NCBI GenBank assembly: GCA_029247985.1
Contig: JAQWKF010000058.1
Span: 1-37,657, forward strand
DNA: 37,657 nucleotides
Reading direction: 5' to 3'
Source of the DNA: Flavobacteriaceae bacterium
Lineage (GTDB): Bacteria > Bacteroidota > Bacteroidia > Flavobacteriales > Flavobacteriaceae
The notes below the pieces were generated by a model. The model had not been told where the DNA came from. It made no database searches and saw nothing but the letters and a program-made list of their open reading frames with translations. Numbering within the stretch: position 1 is the first letter of the stretch; the number at the start of each line of letters is the position of its first letter. Both the position numbers and the translations under genes were made by a program. Positions 1-8,564 of the stretch are shown piece after piece.

Positions 1-585
1 TGGTTCTAACACGCCTTCAGCAAAGGCTTTTTGCAATATATACTCTATTAACGCATCTTCCTCAACATCAGTTGGATTATAGCTGGTTTTGAGATTAATA
101 TCAAACATTTTTGCTGTGGTTTGGTAGATAAAAGCACGCCAGCCGTTACGTAGTTTTTTTATCAATTCATGGGCTGTAAAACCCGTTTCCCTATGGATAA
201 GTTTGATCAAAATACGTCCTTCTGAGCGCGAAAGTCGCTTTAATTCGTCTTTAAACTCGCCCTCTAAATAGTTTTCCACACGCTTGGCATACCGTTTTTT
301 GGCGCGTTTGCGCTTAATATTTGCCAAACGTTGGTTCAGAATCGTCAATCGTTCTGCTGCAAGTTTAGCATAAGGATATACTTTTATAGTGCGTCTTTGC
401 AGCCTGTAGTATGCAACATAATCGTCATAACTCTTAAATTTTATGCTTGGAAGCACGACTACTTCGCTTAAATCAACATAAGGCTTGGTCAAGGTGTCGC
501 CATCTATTATATAAATAGGTTGGGTTTGCTGTCCATATACGCTGCAAGCCAAAATTAAAACTCCTATATATAGTAGTTTATTCAT
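1..585 (-). CDS. DUF4294 family protein (partial, runs off the window)
   Basis: This reading frame is absent from the ORF track because its stop codon lies beyond base 1. From the ATG at 585 it reads 195 codons without a stop. It starts with a signal peptide (MNKLLYIGVLILACSVYGQ), then a conserved block containing FKSYDDYVAYYRLQRR and KVYPYAKLAAERL, followed by a very basic helical stretch (NIKRKRAKKRYAKR). This matches my recollection of DUF4294, a Bacteroidota-restricted family of unknown function. The protein is predicted to be exported to the periplasm. It diverges from the M42 peptidase gene. An exact TACTTTTG box sits only 5 nt upstream of the ATG, so the mRNA is probably leaderless. 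The family call is fairly firm; the function is unknown. Confidence 0.8.
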   Translation of the reverse strand, partial: MNKLLYIGVLILACSVYGQQTQPIYIIDGDTLTKPYVDLSEVVVLPSIKFKSYDDYVAYYRLQRRTIKVYPYAKLAAERLTILNQRLANIKRKRAKKRYAKRVENYLEGEFKDELKRLSRSEGRILIKLIHRETGFTAHELIKKLRNGWRAFIYQTTAKMFDINLKTSYNPTDVEEDALIEYILQKAFAEGVLEP

Positions 586-590
586 GCGTT

Positions 591-598
591 CAAAAGTA
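591..598 (-). promoter_or_regulatory. -7 box TACTTTTG for the DUF4294 gene
   Basis: This is an exact match to the Bacteroidota -7 consensus TANNTTTG, read on the minus strand and ending 5 nt before the ATG. I see no clear TTTG -33 element at the right distance, so the assignment rests on the -7 box and its position. Confidence 0.4.
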
Positions 599-653
599 GT
601 AAGATTGTTTTACCTATATGTTGTAATTTAGCATACTTAATTAAAAAACCACA

Positions 654-1736
654 ATGGATAGTATTTTAAATAAAAAGTCACACGCATTTCTAGCACAATA
701 CCTCAATAACCCTGCCCCCACAGGATATGAATGGGAAAGTCAAAAAATTTGGATGAACTATCTAAAGCCCTATGTCGATGACTTTATTACAGATACTTAT
801 GGCACGGCAGTTGGCGTCATCAACCCCAAAGCAAAATTCAAAGTGGTAATTGAAGCACATTCTGACGAAATCTCCTGGTACGTTAACTATATTTCCGACA
901 AAGGCTTGATTTCTGTTATACGAAATGGCGGTAGCGACCACATGATTGCTCCATCTAAATGGGTAAACATCCATACAAAAAAAGGTATCGTAAAGGGCGT
1001 GTTTGGCTGGCCAGCTATTCATACGAGAGTGGCCGGAAAGGAAGAAACGCCAAAACTTGAAAATATTACGATTGATGTTGGTGCTGCAAAAAAAGAAGAA
1101 GTAGAAAAAATGGGTATCCATGTGGGCTGTGTTATTACTTACCCCGATACTTTTCAAGTACTGAACAAAAACAAATTTGTGTGTCGAGCCCTTGATAACC
1201 GCATTGGTGGGTTTATGATTGCTGAAGTAGCACGCTTACTTAAAGAAAATAAGGTTGAATTGCCTTTTGGGTTATACATAACCAATTCGGTTCAAGAAGA
1301 AATTGGACTACGAGGAGCGGAGATGATTACACAGACCATCAAACCAGACGTAGCCATCGTAACAGACGTATGTCACGACACCTCTACTCCGATGATTGAT
1401 CCGAAAAAGCAAGGGGACAATACGATAGGAAAAGGACCTGTAATCTCTTACGCCCCTGCCGTACAGCAGCTGTTGCGCGATCGCATTATTGACACTGCCG
1501 AAGCAAAAAAGATTCCATTCCAACGTTTGGCTTCTTCAAGATATACCGGAACAGATACTGATGCCTTTGCTTACAGCAACGGTGGGGTGCCATCAGCATT
1601 GATTTCTTTACCATTAAAGTATATGCATACTACGGTAGAAATGGTACACCAAGAGGATGTAGAAAATGTAATCAAACTGATATACGAAACGCTACAGACA
1701 ATCAAAAACGGAGAGACGTTTAGCTATTTCGCTTAA
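654..1736 (+). CDS. M42 family metallopeptidase (glutamyl/aminopeptidase type)
   Basis: This is a cytosolic co-catalytic zinc aminopeptidase of the M42 (FrvX/endoglucanase-M-like) family, which trims N-terminal residues from peptides. The metal-binding and catalytic motifs appear in family order: EAHSDE with His near residue 69, RALDNRIGG near 185, QEEIGLRGAE near 220, TDVCHD near 240 and a late KYMHTTVEMVHQED containing the last His ligand. The length of 360 aa is normal for the family and there is no signal peptide. The ATG at 654 fits the conserved N-terminus. A weak TAATTTAG box lies at 624-631. The gene converges on acs, and the last 17 nt of the two coding regions overlap. Substrate preference cannot be read from the sequence. 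Confidence 0.9.
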   Translation: MDSILNKKSHAFLAQYLNNPAPTGYEWESQKIWMNYLKPYVDDFITDTYGTAVGVINPKAKFKVVIEAHSDEISWYVNYISDKGLISVIRNGGSDHMIAPSKWVNIHTKKGIVKGVFGWPAIHTRVAGKEETPKLENITIDVGAAKKEEVEKMGIHVGCVITYPDTFQVLNKNKFVCRALDNRIGGFMIAEVARLLKENKVELPFGLYITNSVQEEIGLRGAEMITQTIKPDVAIVTDVCHDTSTPMIDPKKQGDNTIGKGPVISYAPAVQQLLRDRIIDTAEAKKIPFQRLASSRYTGTDTDAFAYSNGGVPSALISLPLKYMHTTVEMVHQEDVENVIKLIYETLQTIKNGETFSYFA

Positions 1737-3609
1737 TCTCCTCCACCACTTCTGGATTTAACAAAGTAGAAACATCACCCAATTGATCGTATTCGCCTGC
1801 TGCTAACTTGCGCAGTATGCGACGCATGATTTTACCACTTCGCGTTTTAGGAAGTCCACTTACCACCTGTATGCGGTCTGGTTTAGCGATTGGTCCTATG
1901 GTTTTTGCCACAAGAGCGCGTAGCTCGTTTTTTAATATTTCATTGTCGTCTGCTCTGCTACGTACAATGACAAATGCGTGTAGTGCATTCCCTTTAACGT
2001 CATGAGGAAAACCAACAACTGCACTTTCTACAACATTAGGGTGTTCGTTAAGTGCATTTTCAATAGGCGCCGTTCCCAGATTATGTCCAGAAACAATCAC
2101 CACATCATCTACCCTGCCTGTAATACGGTAGTTGCCTTTTGCGTCGCGTAAGGCACCATCACCAGGAAAATAATACCCTGGATAGGCACTGAAATACACA
2201 TTTTTATAGCGTTCGTGGTCACCCCAAATGGTGCGGGCAATTGAAGGCCAAGGATGCTTGATGGCTAAAATTCCTTCGTTTTCACCGGCCAATTCATTCC
2301 CCTCATGGTCTAGTAAAACTGCTTGAATGCCCGGCATGGGGAGTGTGGCATAGGTAGGGTTCTGTGCTGTTACACCAGCTAGAGAGGTAATTAAAATCCC
2401 TCCCGTTTCGGTTTGCCACCAAGTATCCACTATGGGGCATTTATTCTTACCTACGTGATCGTCATACCAATGCCATGCTTCAGCATTGATGGGCTCCCCA
2501 ACAGAGCCTAGCACTTTTAACGAAGACAAATCGTGTTTATTAACCAAATCAACTGGGTGCTTTTGCAACGCACGTATGGCAGTGGGTGCCGTATAAAACT
2601 GATTGACCTTATGCTTGGCACAAACCTCCCAAAAACGATCATAAGCAGGATATGAAGGGACGCCTTCAAACATTAGTGTTGTTGCGCCAACAGCCAAGGG
2701 ACCATACACAATGTAGGAGTGACCCGTAATCCAACCGATATCGGCAGTACACCAATAAATATCGCCTTTTTTATATTGAAAAACATTTTGAAAGGAATAG
2801 GCGGTGTAAACCATGTACCCGCCACATGTGTGAACCATTCCTTTGGGCTTTCCTGTTGACCCAGAAGTATATAATATGAACAATGGATCTTCGCTATCCA
2901 TGATTTCAGCAGGACAATTGTCGTCCACTCCCTCTAAAGCCTCGTGCCACCAAACATCTATATCATTCCAAGCCACTTCTTGACCTGTGCGTTTAAGCAC
3001 AATAGAAGTTTTTATGGTTGAGCAGTGCGTTAATGCTTCGTCTGCAATATCTTTTAGCGGAGTTACTTTAGCACCGCGGAATCCGCCATCTGCCGTTACT
3101 AGTAAGCTACAGTCGGCATCGTTTATTCTTGCGGCTAAGGCGGCGGCTGAAAAACCAGCAAATACGACAGAATGGATAGCGCCAATACGTGCACAGGCCA
3201 AAACGGTAATGGCTAGCTCTGGAACCATAGGCATATAGAGACATATCCTGTCTCCTTTTTTCGCTCCATTTGCTTTCAACATATTGGCTACTTGGCAAAC
3301 ACGGCTATGTAGCTCCTTATAGGAAATGTGTTGGGCTGCTTCTCTTGGGTCATTTGGCTCAAAAATTATTGCGGTTTGATCTGGCTGAGTGATTAGATGA
3401 CGATCAAGACAGTTTTCGGTTATGTTTACTTTACCGCCTAAAAACCATTTTACTTCTGGTTTATGAAAATCATATTCAAGGGTCTTGTCCCACTTTTGAT
3501 GCCATTCAAATTGATTGGCTATCTCTTCCCAAAAAACTTCCGGTTGTTCAGTTGCTTGTTGCTTTGCTTCTTCATACGTGGCCAATGATTGATGCGCCAA
3601 ATTAATCAT
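1720..3609 (-). CDS. acs: Acetate--CoA ligase (acetyl-CoA synthetase)
   Basis: This enzyme activates acetate with ATP and CoA to give acetyl-CoA through an acetyl-adenylate. It is a cytosolic member of the ANL superfamily. The AMP-binding P-loop is LYTSGSTGKPKG, the aromatic acetate-pocket region includes DTWWQTETGG, the hinge region reads YRITGRVDDV, and the C-terminal acetylation-site lysine lies in the typical PKTRSGKIMRRILRK. I chose the ATG at 3609 (MINLAHQS...) over the ORF-track start at 3660, because the extra 17 residues have no family counterpart. That gives 629 aa, within the usual Acs range. It follows the M3 peptidase gene on the same strand after a 93-nt gap containing a weak TAAATTAG box at 3676-3683. 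It overlaps the M42 gene at its 3' end. Confidence 0.95.
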   Translation of the reverse strand: MINLAHQSLATYEEAKQQATEQPEVFWEEIANQFEWHQKWDKTLEYDFHKPEVKWFLGGKVNITENCLDRHLITQPDQTAIIFEPNDPREAAQHISYKELHSRVCQVANMLKANGAKKGDRICLYMPMVPELAITVLACARIGAIHSVVFAGFSAAALAARINDADCSLLVTADGGFRGAKVTPLKDIADEALTHCSTIKTSIVLKRTGQEVAWNDIDVWWHEALEGVDDNCPAEIMDSEDPLFILYTSGSTGKPKGMVHTCGGYMVYTAYSFQNVFQYKKGDIYWCTADIGWITGHSYIVYGPLAVGATTLMFEGVPSYPAYDRFWEVCAKHKVNQFYTAPTAIRALQKHPVDLVNKHDLSSLKVLGSVGEPINAEAWHWYDDHVGKNKCPIVDTWWQTETGGILITSLAGVTAQNPTYATLPMPGIQAVLLDHEGNELAGENEGILAIKHPWPSIARTIWGDHERYKNVYFSAYPGYYFPGDGALRDAKGNYRITGRVDDVVIVSGHNLGTAPIENALNEHPNVVESAVVGFPHDVKGNALHAFVIVRSRADDNEILKNELRALVAKTIGPIAKPDRIQVVSGLPKTRSGKIMRRILRKLAAGEYDQLGDVSTLLNPEVVEEIKRNS

Positions 3610-3702
3610 AAAATAAAAATTTTTTGAAATTACTAAAATAATTAAGCTTTTGCGCAGCATTTTAACACGATGTTGCTAATTTACCACTTTATGTAAGTAA
3701 CA

Positions 3703-5826
3703 TTATGGAGTAACAGGGAAGCCCCTTGCGCGCATCAATGCATCAATAGAAGCATCTCTACCTCTAAACAACCTATATGCTTGGGCAGGGTCAATGGAAT
3801 TTCGTGGTGCAAATAAATATTTCACTAATTTTTCTGCCATCGCTTTGTCATAAAAGCCTCCAGGCGCCTCTCTGAATGCTTCTGAGGCATCAGCTGTTAA
3901 TACATCTGCCCACATATACCCGTAATATGCTGTGGCATAACCTTCACCAGAAAACACGTGCCCGAAATGGGGAGTTCTATGACGCATGGGCAGTTCTTTT
4001 GGCATGTTAAGCGCAGCCAATGTTTCCCGTTCAAAGACAGCTACATCCAGATCTGTTGGATCGGCCAAATGAAGTTTCATATCCATAAGTGCGGATGCTA
4101 AATACTCAGTGGTTGCAAAACCTTGATTAAAGGTTGCTGCCTTTTTAATTTTTGACACCAAAACATCTGGCATGGGTGCACCCGTTTCTTGATGTATCAA
4201 AAACTGATCAATTACTTCATCTGTAGATAGCCAGCGCTCTAATAGCTGGGATTGAAATTCAGTATAATCTCTTACGCCACTGTTAAGCGTTGGATATCGC
4301 ACTTCGGATGCAAAAAAGTGTAGCGCATGACCAAATTCGTGGAAGAATGTTGTAGCATCGTCCCAAGAAATAAGCAAGGCCTCTCCAGGTGCTGGCTTGA
4401 CAAAATTTGAGTTGTTAGAGGCCAAAACATTGGTTTTTCCGTCAAAAGTTGAAAAGCTTCTATACGTAGTCGCCCAAGCACCAGAACGCTTTCCTTCTCT
4501 TGCATACGGGTCCAAATACCAAAGACCAATATGTGATCCAGTTTGTTTGTCGGTAACCTCCCATACTTTAACATCCTCGTGGAACACCGAAACTTCTCCT
4601 TCTTTTACGGGTGAAAAGGAATAGCCAAATAAACGGCCCGCTACATAATGCATGGCCGCTGTGAGCTTGTCTAATTGCAAATATTGTTTCACTTCATCGG
4701 AATCTAAATCATACTTTGCCTTACGTACTTTTTCTGCATAAAAGCGATAGTCCCACGGTGCTACAGTAATGTTATCACCATTGGCATCTGCCACAGCTTG
4801 CATATCTGCAACTTCTTCAGCGACGCGTGCAATGGCTGCTGGCCATACGGCTTCCATAAGTGCCATGGCATTTTCAGGATTTTTTGCCATGCGATTTTGT
4901 AGGCGCCAAGCAGCGTAATTGTCATATCCCAACAAGGCTACCCGCTCTTTGCGAAGCTTTAATATTTGTGCAATAATTTCCTTATTATCATATGTATCGC
5001 CATTGTCGCCACGAGCGTAATAATTGCTCCATACCTGCTTACGCAAATCACGTTCGGTTGAAAAAGTCAAAAATGGATCCATTGAAGAGCGCGTATTGGT
5101 AACCGCATATTCTCCTTGCCTTCCCTTCCCGTTAGCTATCCGAGCAGCAGACTTGATAAAATCATCGGGTAGCCCATCTAACTGATTTTCCGTGAGGTAG
5201 GTGACATAATTTTCTTCATCGTGAAGCACATTGTTTGAAAACTTGGTGTAGAGTGACGAAAGTTCTTTATTGATGGCTGCGTAGCGTTTCTTTTTCACAT
5301 CATCTAAATCAGCCCCATTCATGGCAAATCCTTGGAACGTAAGTTCAACCACACGCTGCTGATCTGCTTCTAGTGGTGTAACTTTTGAGGCTTCATACAC
5401 GGTTTTAATACGTTGAAAAAGTTGTTCATTTTGTGTGATTTTAGATTGGAATTCTGAAAATAGTGGCGCAAGTTCCGTTTGCACTTCTCTAAATTCTGGA
5501 GAGGACATATTACTGCTAAAAATCCCATAGTACGTAAAAGCGCGATCTAAAACTTTTCCAGAACGCTCCATGGCCACAATCGTATTATTAAAGGTTGGTG
5601 GCTCAGGGTTAGTTGCGATGTCCTCAATTTCCAATAAATTGAGTTCCATGGCTTTAAGCATGGCGGGCTTTACATCAGAAACCTGCATTTTGTCAAAGGC
5701 AGGTGTGCCCATATAGGGTCCTGTCCATGACTTAAGGATATTATTTTGATTGCTATCAGAAGTGCAAGAAAATGCAAATAAGACTAAAACTATTATAAGG
5801 GTGCTAAATACGTTTGAAGTTTTCAT
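3703..5826 (-). CDS. dcp: M3 family zinc peptidase lipoprotein (peptidyl-dipeptidase Dcp type)
   Basis: The protein is a thimet-oligopeptidase-like M3A metallopeptidase, and the Dcp subfamily removes C-terminal dipeptides. The zinc site is FFHEFGHALH, with the downstream Glu ligand expected in the NSGVRDYTEFQSQ segment. The length (about 707 aa) matches Dcp. The N-terminus is a lipoprotein signal, with a hydrophobic stretch ending LFAFSC followed by TSDSNQNN, so it is probably anchored in the periplasm or outer membrane. I chose ATG 5826; ATG 5835 adds only MPK and cannot be excluded. A promoter-like TTG-N20-TATACTTG lies just upstream. The symbol reflects the subfamily most similar by eye; oligopeptidase A-like activity is an alternative. 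Confidence 0.85.
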   Translation of the reverse strand: MKTSNVFSTLIIVLVLFAFSCTSDSNQNNILKSWTGPYMGTPAFDKMQVSDVKPAMLKAMELNLLEIEDIATNPEPPTFNNTIVAMERSGKVLDRAFTYYGIFSSNMSSPEFREVQTELAPLFSEFQSKITQNEQLFQRIKTVYEASKVTPLEADQQRVVELTFQGFAMNGADLDDVKKKRYAAINKELSSLYTKFSNNVLHDEENYVTYLTENQLDGLPDDFIKSAARIANGKGRQGEYAVTNTRSSMDPFLTFSTERDLRKQVWSNYYARGDNGDTYDNKEIIAQILKLRKERVALLGYDNYAAWRLQNRMAKNPENAMALMEAVWPAAIARVAEEVADMQAVADANGDNITVAPWDYRFYAEKVRKAKYDLDSDEVKQYLQLDKLTAAMHYVAGRLFGYSFSPVKEGEVSVFHEDVKVWEVTDKQTGSHIGLWYLDPYAREGKRSGAWATTYRSFSTFDGKTNVLASNNSNFVKPAPGEALLISWDDATTFFHEFGHALHFFASEVRYPTLNSGVRDYTEFQSQLLERWLSTDEVIDQFLIHQETGAPMPDVLVSKIKKAATFNQGFATTEYLASALMDMKLHLADPTDLDVAVFERETLAALNMPKELPMRHRTPHFGHVFSGEGYATAYYGYMWADVLTADASEAFREAPGGFYDKAMAEKLVKYLFAPRNSIDPAQAYRLFRGRDASIDALMRARGFPVTP

Positions 5827-5851
5827 TTTGGGCATTTTAATTAGTAGAGAT

Positions 5852-5882
5852 CAAGTATAAATATAATGAAATAATTTGGCAA
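5852..5882 (-). promoter_or_regulatory. Promoter for the M3 peptidase gene
   Basis: On the minus strand TTG (5880-5882) is followed after 20 nt by TATACTTG (5852-5859), one mismatch from TANNTTTG. The expected transcription start falls around 5845, about 10-20 nt before either candidate ATG. Confidence 0.45.
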
Positions 5883-5948
5883 CAAAGTTCAGATACCTAC
5901 TAAACCAACAAGGTTGAGGGATTGAATATATTTTCTAAACATCTGATA

Positions 5949-6812
5949 TTACTTCCTTATCCGCTGCACAAATGTATTTCCATTCTTGGTATTGACTTTA
6001 ACCAAATAAATCCCTTCAACGAGCGCCGAAACATCAATGGGTTTTATAGCAGTCTTGATTTTAACAAAAAACACTTTTTTCCCCGTTAAGTCATACAAAG
6101 TAACAGAAGCGATGGGTGTGTTAGCAGCCTCAATAAAAAGTTGGCTGTCATGAACATAAACCCTGCCATTTTCTGCTTTTTCTGGGGTGTCATGACTTAA
6201 AATGGTATTGTATTCAATTAGATAAAAAAGTGTTTCCGTATCTAGAATATCATTCCATTGGCCAGCTACTCCATACCTAAAGCCAGATGACATAGATGTT
6301 GGCCAAGCATTTAATCCTATGGCAAGTCCATTTTGATTACCCAAATAATTATCGGGTTCGTTTCCTATTCCGCCAGTAGTGCCCCAATTGGTATAGGCAG
6401 CATTTGTGGGAGATCCAGAAGCTGAACCAGACCAGAAAGAGCTAGAAACTCCTGTATTATCGCCATCCCAAATCCAAGCTCCTTCAGTAGCTCGGTCGTT
6501 ACCACCCAACCAAACGTAAGCAGCCCCTCCTCCATTATTTGTTGAAGTTAGACTTAAGGTAATGTTGGCATTATTTAAAAGTTCATCGAATATAGCCGTG
6601 TTTTCAGCAGCGTTATTTATTTCAGCTAAATAACCACCGCGGGCTACTGCGCAAGCTACGGCTTCAGTCCAGCTTTTGTTTTCTTTTACGACCTCATAAG
6701 TATGACCATTGAAATCAAAGCGGTAAATATTTGCCGTATTGGCGCATTGGGCATTTACATAATAAATGTTAATGCATATAAAAAAAAGTATACAAGAATA
6801 TAGTTTATCCAT
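5949..6812 (-). CDS. Secreted C-type lectin-fold protein with T9SS sorting domain
   Basis: The N-terminus is a signal peptide ending in VNAQ. Residues ~30-200 look like a C-type lectin-like domain: WTEAVACAVARGGYLAEINNAAEN is the typical CTLD start, and EPDNY and QWNDI correspond to the EPN/QPD and WND calcium/sugar-binding motifs. The last ~80 residues (VTLYDLTGKKV, then GIYLVKV and a basic FVQRIRK end) form a type A sorting domain of the type IX secretion system. The protein should therefore cross the outer membrane and be attached to the surface or released. The ligand is unknown. The motif is EPD, a hybrid of the mannose-type EPN and galactose-type QPD, so sugar preference should not be inferred. 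An intrinsic terminator separates it from the upstream gene, suggesting a separate transcript. Confidence 0.82.
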   Translation of the reverse strand: MDKLYSCILFFICINIYYVNAQCANTANIYRFDFNGHTYEVVKENKSWTEAVACAVARGGYLAEINNAAENTAIFDELLNNANITLSLTSTNNGGGAAYVWLGGNDRATEGAWIWDGDNTGVSSSFWSGSASGSPTNAAYTNWGTTGGIGNEPDNYLGNQNGLAIGLNAWPTSMSSGFRYGVAGQWNDILDTETLFYLIEYNTILSHDTPEKAENGRVYVHDSQLFIEAANTPIASVTLYDLTGKKVFFVKIKTAIKPIDVSALVEGIYLVKVNTKNGNTFVQRIRK

Positions 6813-6831
6813 GATTTGTGCGTTTTGGGGT

Positions 6832-6859
6832 AAAAAAGAGGGATAGCTTTAACTACCCC
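6832..6859 (-). terminator. Intrinsic terminator after the GlsB/YeaQ-type gene
   Basis: On the minus strand GGGGTAG - 6-nt loop - CTATCCC forms a 7-bp stem with one G-U pair, followed by TCTTTTTT. It lies 12 nt beyond the stop codon of the small membrane protein gene and just before the lectin gene. Confidence 0.7.
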
Positions 6860-6870
6860 CCAAGGATAAC

Positions 6871-7119
6871 TCATATCTTTTTGAGCAAGTTAATAATAAA
6901 AAGCAGCACGATTGCACCTATAAAAGCAGTGATTAAAGTACTTAAAAGACCAGTCCCAATGCTAATTTCCAATTGATCGAAAAGCCAGCAGCCCAAAATG
7001 GCACCGCCGACACCAACCAAAAGATTAACGATGACACCAAAGCCTTTTCCTTTGGTTACTTTACCGGCAAGAAAACCAGCGACTATGCCTATTATAATAG
7101 GCCATAAAAAATTGTTCAT
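6871..7119 (-). CDS. GlsB/YeaQ/YmgE family (transglycosylase-associated) membrane protein
   Basis: This 82-aa, very hydrophobic protein has about three membrane helices (FLWPIIIGIVAGFLAG, GVIVNLLVGVGGAILGCWLF, LLSTLITAFIGAIVLLFII). The glycine-rich pattern IIxGxxAGxxAGK followed by NxxVGxxGAxxG is characteristic of the Transgly_assoc family. Members are often stress-induced, but the biochemical role is not established. The gene sits downstream of pyrD with a 72-nt gap and is followed by its own terminator, so it is probably transcribed on its own. A weak TAATTTAG box lies in the gap. Confidence 0.85.
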   Translation of the reverse strand: MNNFLWPIIIGIVAGFLAGKVTKGKGFGVIVNLLVGVGGAILGCWLFDQLEISIGTGLLSTLITAFIGAIVLLFIINLLKKI

Positions 7120-7191
7120 AATGTTGATTTAGGGTTAACAATCACCAACTAAATTACAATTTTTTTTGATTGTCAGAAATTACATGAAAAA

Positions 7192-8208
7192 TTATTTGAT
7201 AGAGCGGTTCATACGCTTGACCACTGCAGGCCCCTCATAAACAAAGCCCGTGTAAAGCTGCACTAAAGATGCACCGGCAGCTAACTTTTCGTTTACATCT
7301 TCGGGTGTATGTATGCCACCTACTCCAATGATTGGAAAAGCGGCCTTACTTTTCGTATGTAAATATGAAATGACTTCCGTGCTGCGTTTTGTCAGCGGTT
7401 TACCACTCAAGCCACCTGTCTGATCAGTTAATTCAGTACTGCTCAATAATCCAGTGCGTGACAGCGTTGTATTGGTAGCAATGACGCCATCTATTTTGGT
7501 ATTTGCAACAATATCTATAATATCATTCAACTGTGAATTGCTTAAATCGGGAGCTATTTTTAGCAGTATGGGTTTGCGTGATGATTTTTCATTGTTTCGC
7601 TTTTGCAAAACATTTAGCAGCTTGGTCAGAGGCGCTTTTTCCTGAAGGTCGCGAAGGTTAGGTGTATTGGGCGAGCTGACATTGACAACAAAATAATCCA
7701 CCACATCAAATAAGGCGTCAAAACAAATAAGGTAGTCATCTTGTGCCTGATCGTTAGGTGTGGTTTTATTTTTACCAATGTTGCCACCGATCAGTACCCC
7801 TTTGTTTTTCTTAAGTCGTCTTGCAGCAGCCATCACACCCTCGTTGTTAAAGCCCATACGATTAATGATTCCTTTGTCCTTTTTTAATCGAAACAAACGA
7901 GGTTTGGGATTACCGCCCTGTGGCTTGGGCGTTACCGTTCCAATTTCAATAAAGCCAAAACCGAAATTTGCAAGTTCGTGATAGAGTTTAGCATCCTTAT
8001 CAAACCCCGCTGCTAAACCAACAGGATTTGGAAATCGAAGTCCAAAAACTTCACGTTCTAATGTTGGTTTATTAGAAGCATATAGCATTCGAATAAAAGC
8101 CCCCATAAAAGGAATACGATGTAACAGGCGTATGGCAGCAAACGAAAAATAGTGTACACCTTCTGGATCAAAAAGAAAAAGAACAGGACGTATTAGACGT
8201 TTGTACAT
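7192..8208 (-). CDS. pyrD: Dihydroorotate dehydrogenase (quinone), class 2
   Basis: The enzyme oxidises dihydroorotate to orotate in pyrimidine synthesis, passing electrons to the membrane quinone pool. It is class 2: it has the N-terminal membrane-associating extension (residues ~1-40, [19 protein letters not shown]) before the FMN barrel. Family motifs are [23 protein letters not shown] and the [14 protein letters not shown] segment with the catalytic Ser, then IGVGGI and a late [11 protein letters not shown] phosphate-binding region. The length of 338 aa is typical. The start ATG at 8208 is preceded directly by eight T residues that belong to the terminator-like hairpin listed next, which raises the possibility of attenuation control. 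It is not part of a pyr gene cluster here. Confidence 0.95.
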   Translation of the reverse strand: MYKRLIRPVLFLFDPEGVHYFSFAAIRLLHRIPFMGAFIRMLYASNKPTLEREVFGLRFPNPVGLAAGFDKDAKLYHELANFGFGFIEIGTVTPKPQGGNPKPRLFRLKKDKGIINRMGFNNEGVMAAARRLKKNKGVLIGGNIGKNKTTPNDQAQDDYLICFDALFDVVDYFVVNVSSPNTPNLRDLQEKAPLTKLLNVLQKRNNEKSSRKPILLKIAPDLSNSQLNDIIDIVANTKIDGVIATNTTLSRTGLLSSTELTDQTGGLSGKPLTKRSTEVISYLHTKSKAAFPIIGVGGIHTPEDVNEKLAAGASLVQLYTGFVYEGPAVVKRMNRSIK

Positions 8209-8248
8209 AAAAAAAAGGTAGCGGCTTGTGAGTTTAAAATAAGCCGCT
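8209..8248 (-). terminator. Hairpin plus T8 tract between yajC and pyrD
   Basis: On the minus strand AGCGGCTT - 13-nt loop - AAGCCGCT makes a perfect 8-bp stem, followed by ACC and eight T residues that touch the pyrD ATG. It should end transcription coming from nusB-DUF1573-yajC. Because no other untranslated DNA lies before pyrD, it may also act as an attenuator for pyrD. Confidence 0.75.
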
Positions 8249-8258
8249 TATGGAAATT

Positions 8259-8564
8259 TTATTTTTTAGCAGGAGTCGCACGTTGCTTACTCATCTCATG
8301 AGAAATAAAGCTGCGTTCCATTTTTACTTTGCCAGCCATGGTTTCGATAACACAAGTATCGTTGCTTTCATTTACCTCAATGATCTTACCGTGAATACCG
8401 CCTTTGGTTACTACCAAATCGCCTTTTTTAAGTGCGCTTTTAAATTTACGCTCCTTTTTTGCTCGGCGTTGTTGGGGTAAAATTAAAAACAAAAACATTA
8501 CCCCAAACATGAGGATTAACAATGTGAAGTTTCCTCCACCAGTAGCTTGAAAAATTTGCATCAT
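8259..8564 (-). CDS. yajC: Preprotein translocase subunit YajC
   Basis: YajC is the small accessory membrane protein of the SecDF-YajC complex, which assists Sec-dependent export. The 101-aa protein has one N-terminal membrane helix (FTLLILMFGVMFLFLIL), the diagnostic PQQRRAKKE motif directly after it, and a cytosolic domain with GDLVVTKGGIHGKI and VIETMAGKVKMERSFIS. Its start codon overlaps the stop of the DUF1573 gene by one base (TAATG), showing translational coupling. The gene ends just before a strong terminator, making it the last gene of the nusB-DUF1573-yajC operon. Confidence 0.95.
   Translation of the reverse strand: MMQIFQATGGGNFTLLILMFGVMFLFLILPQQRRAKKERKFKSALKKGDLVVTKGGIHGKIIEVNESNDTCVIETMAGKVKMERSFISHEMSKQRATPAKK

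Noticed and set aside
762-1157. 131-aa minus-strand ORF inside the M42 gene
   Set aside because: It is antisense to conserved catalytic motifs, has no domain-like composition and is a shadow frame; the same holds for the other internal ORFs in the track.
7165-7185. ACAAT...ATTGT inverted repeat before the GlsB/YeaQ gene
   Set aside because: It is a 5-bp AT-rich stem around a T-run and too weak to call a terminator or operator.
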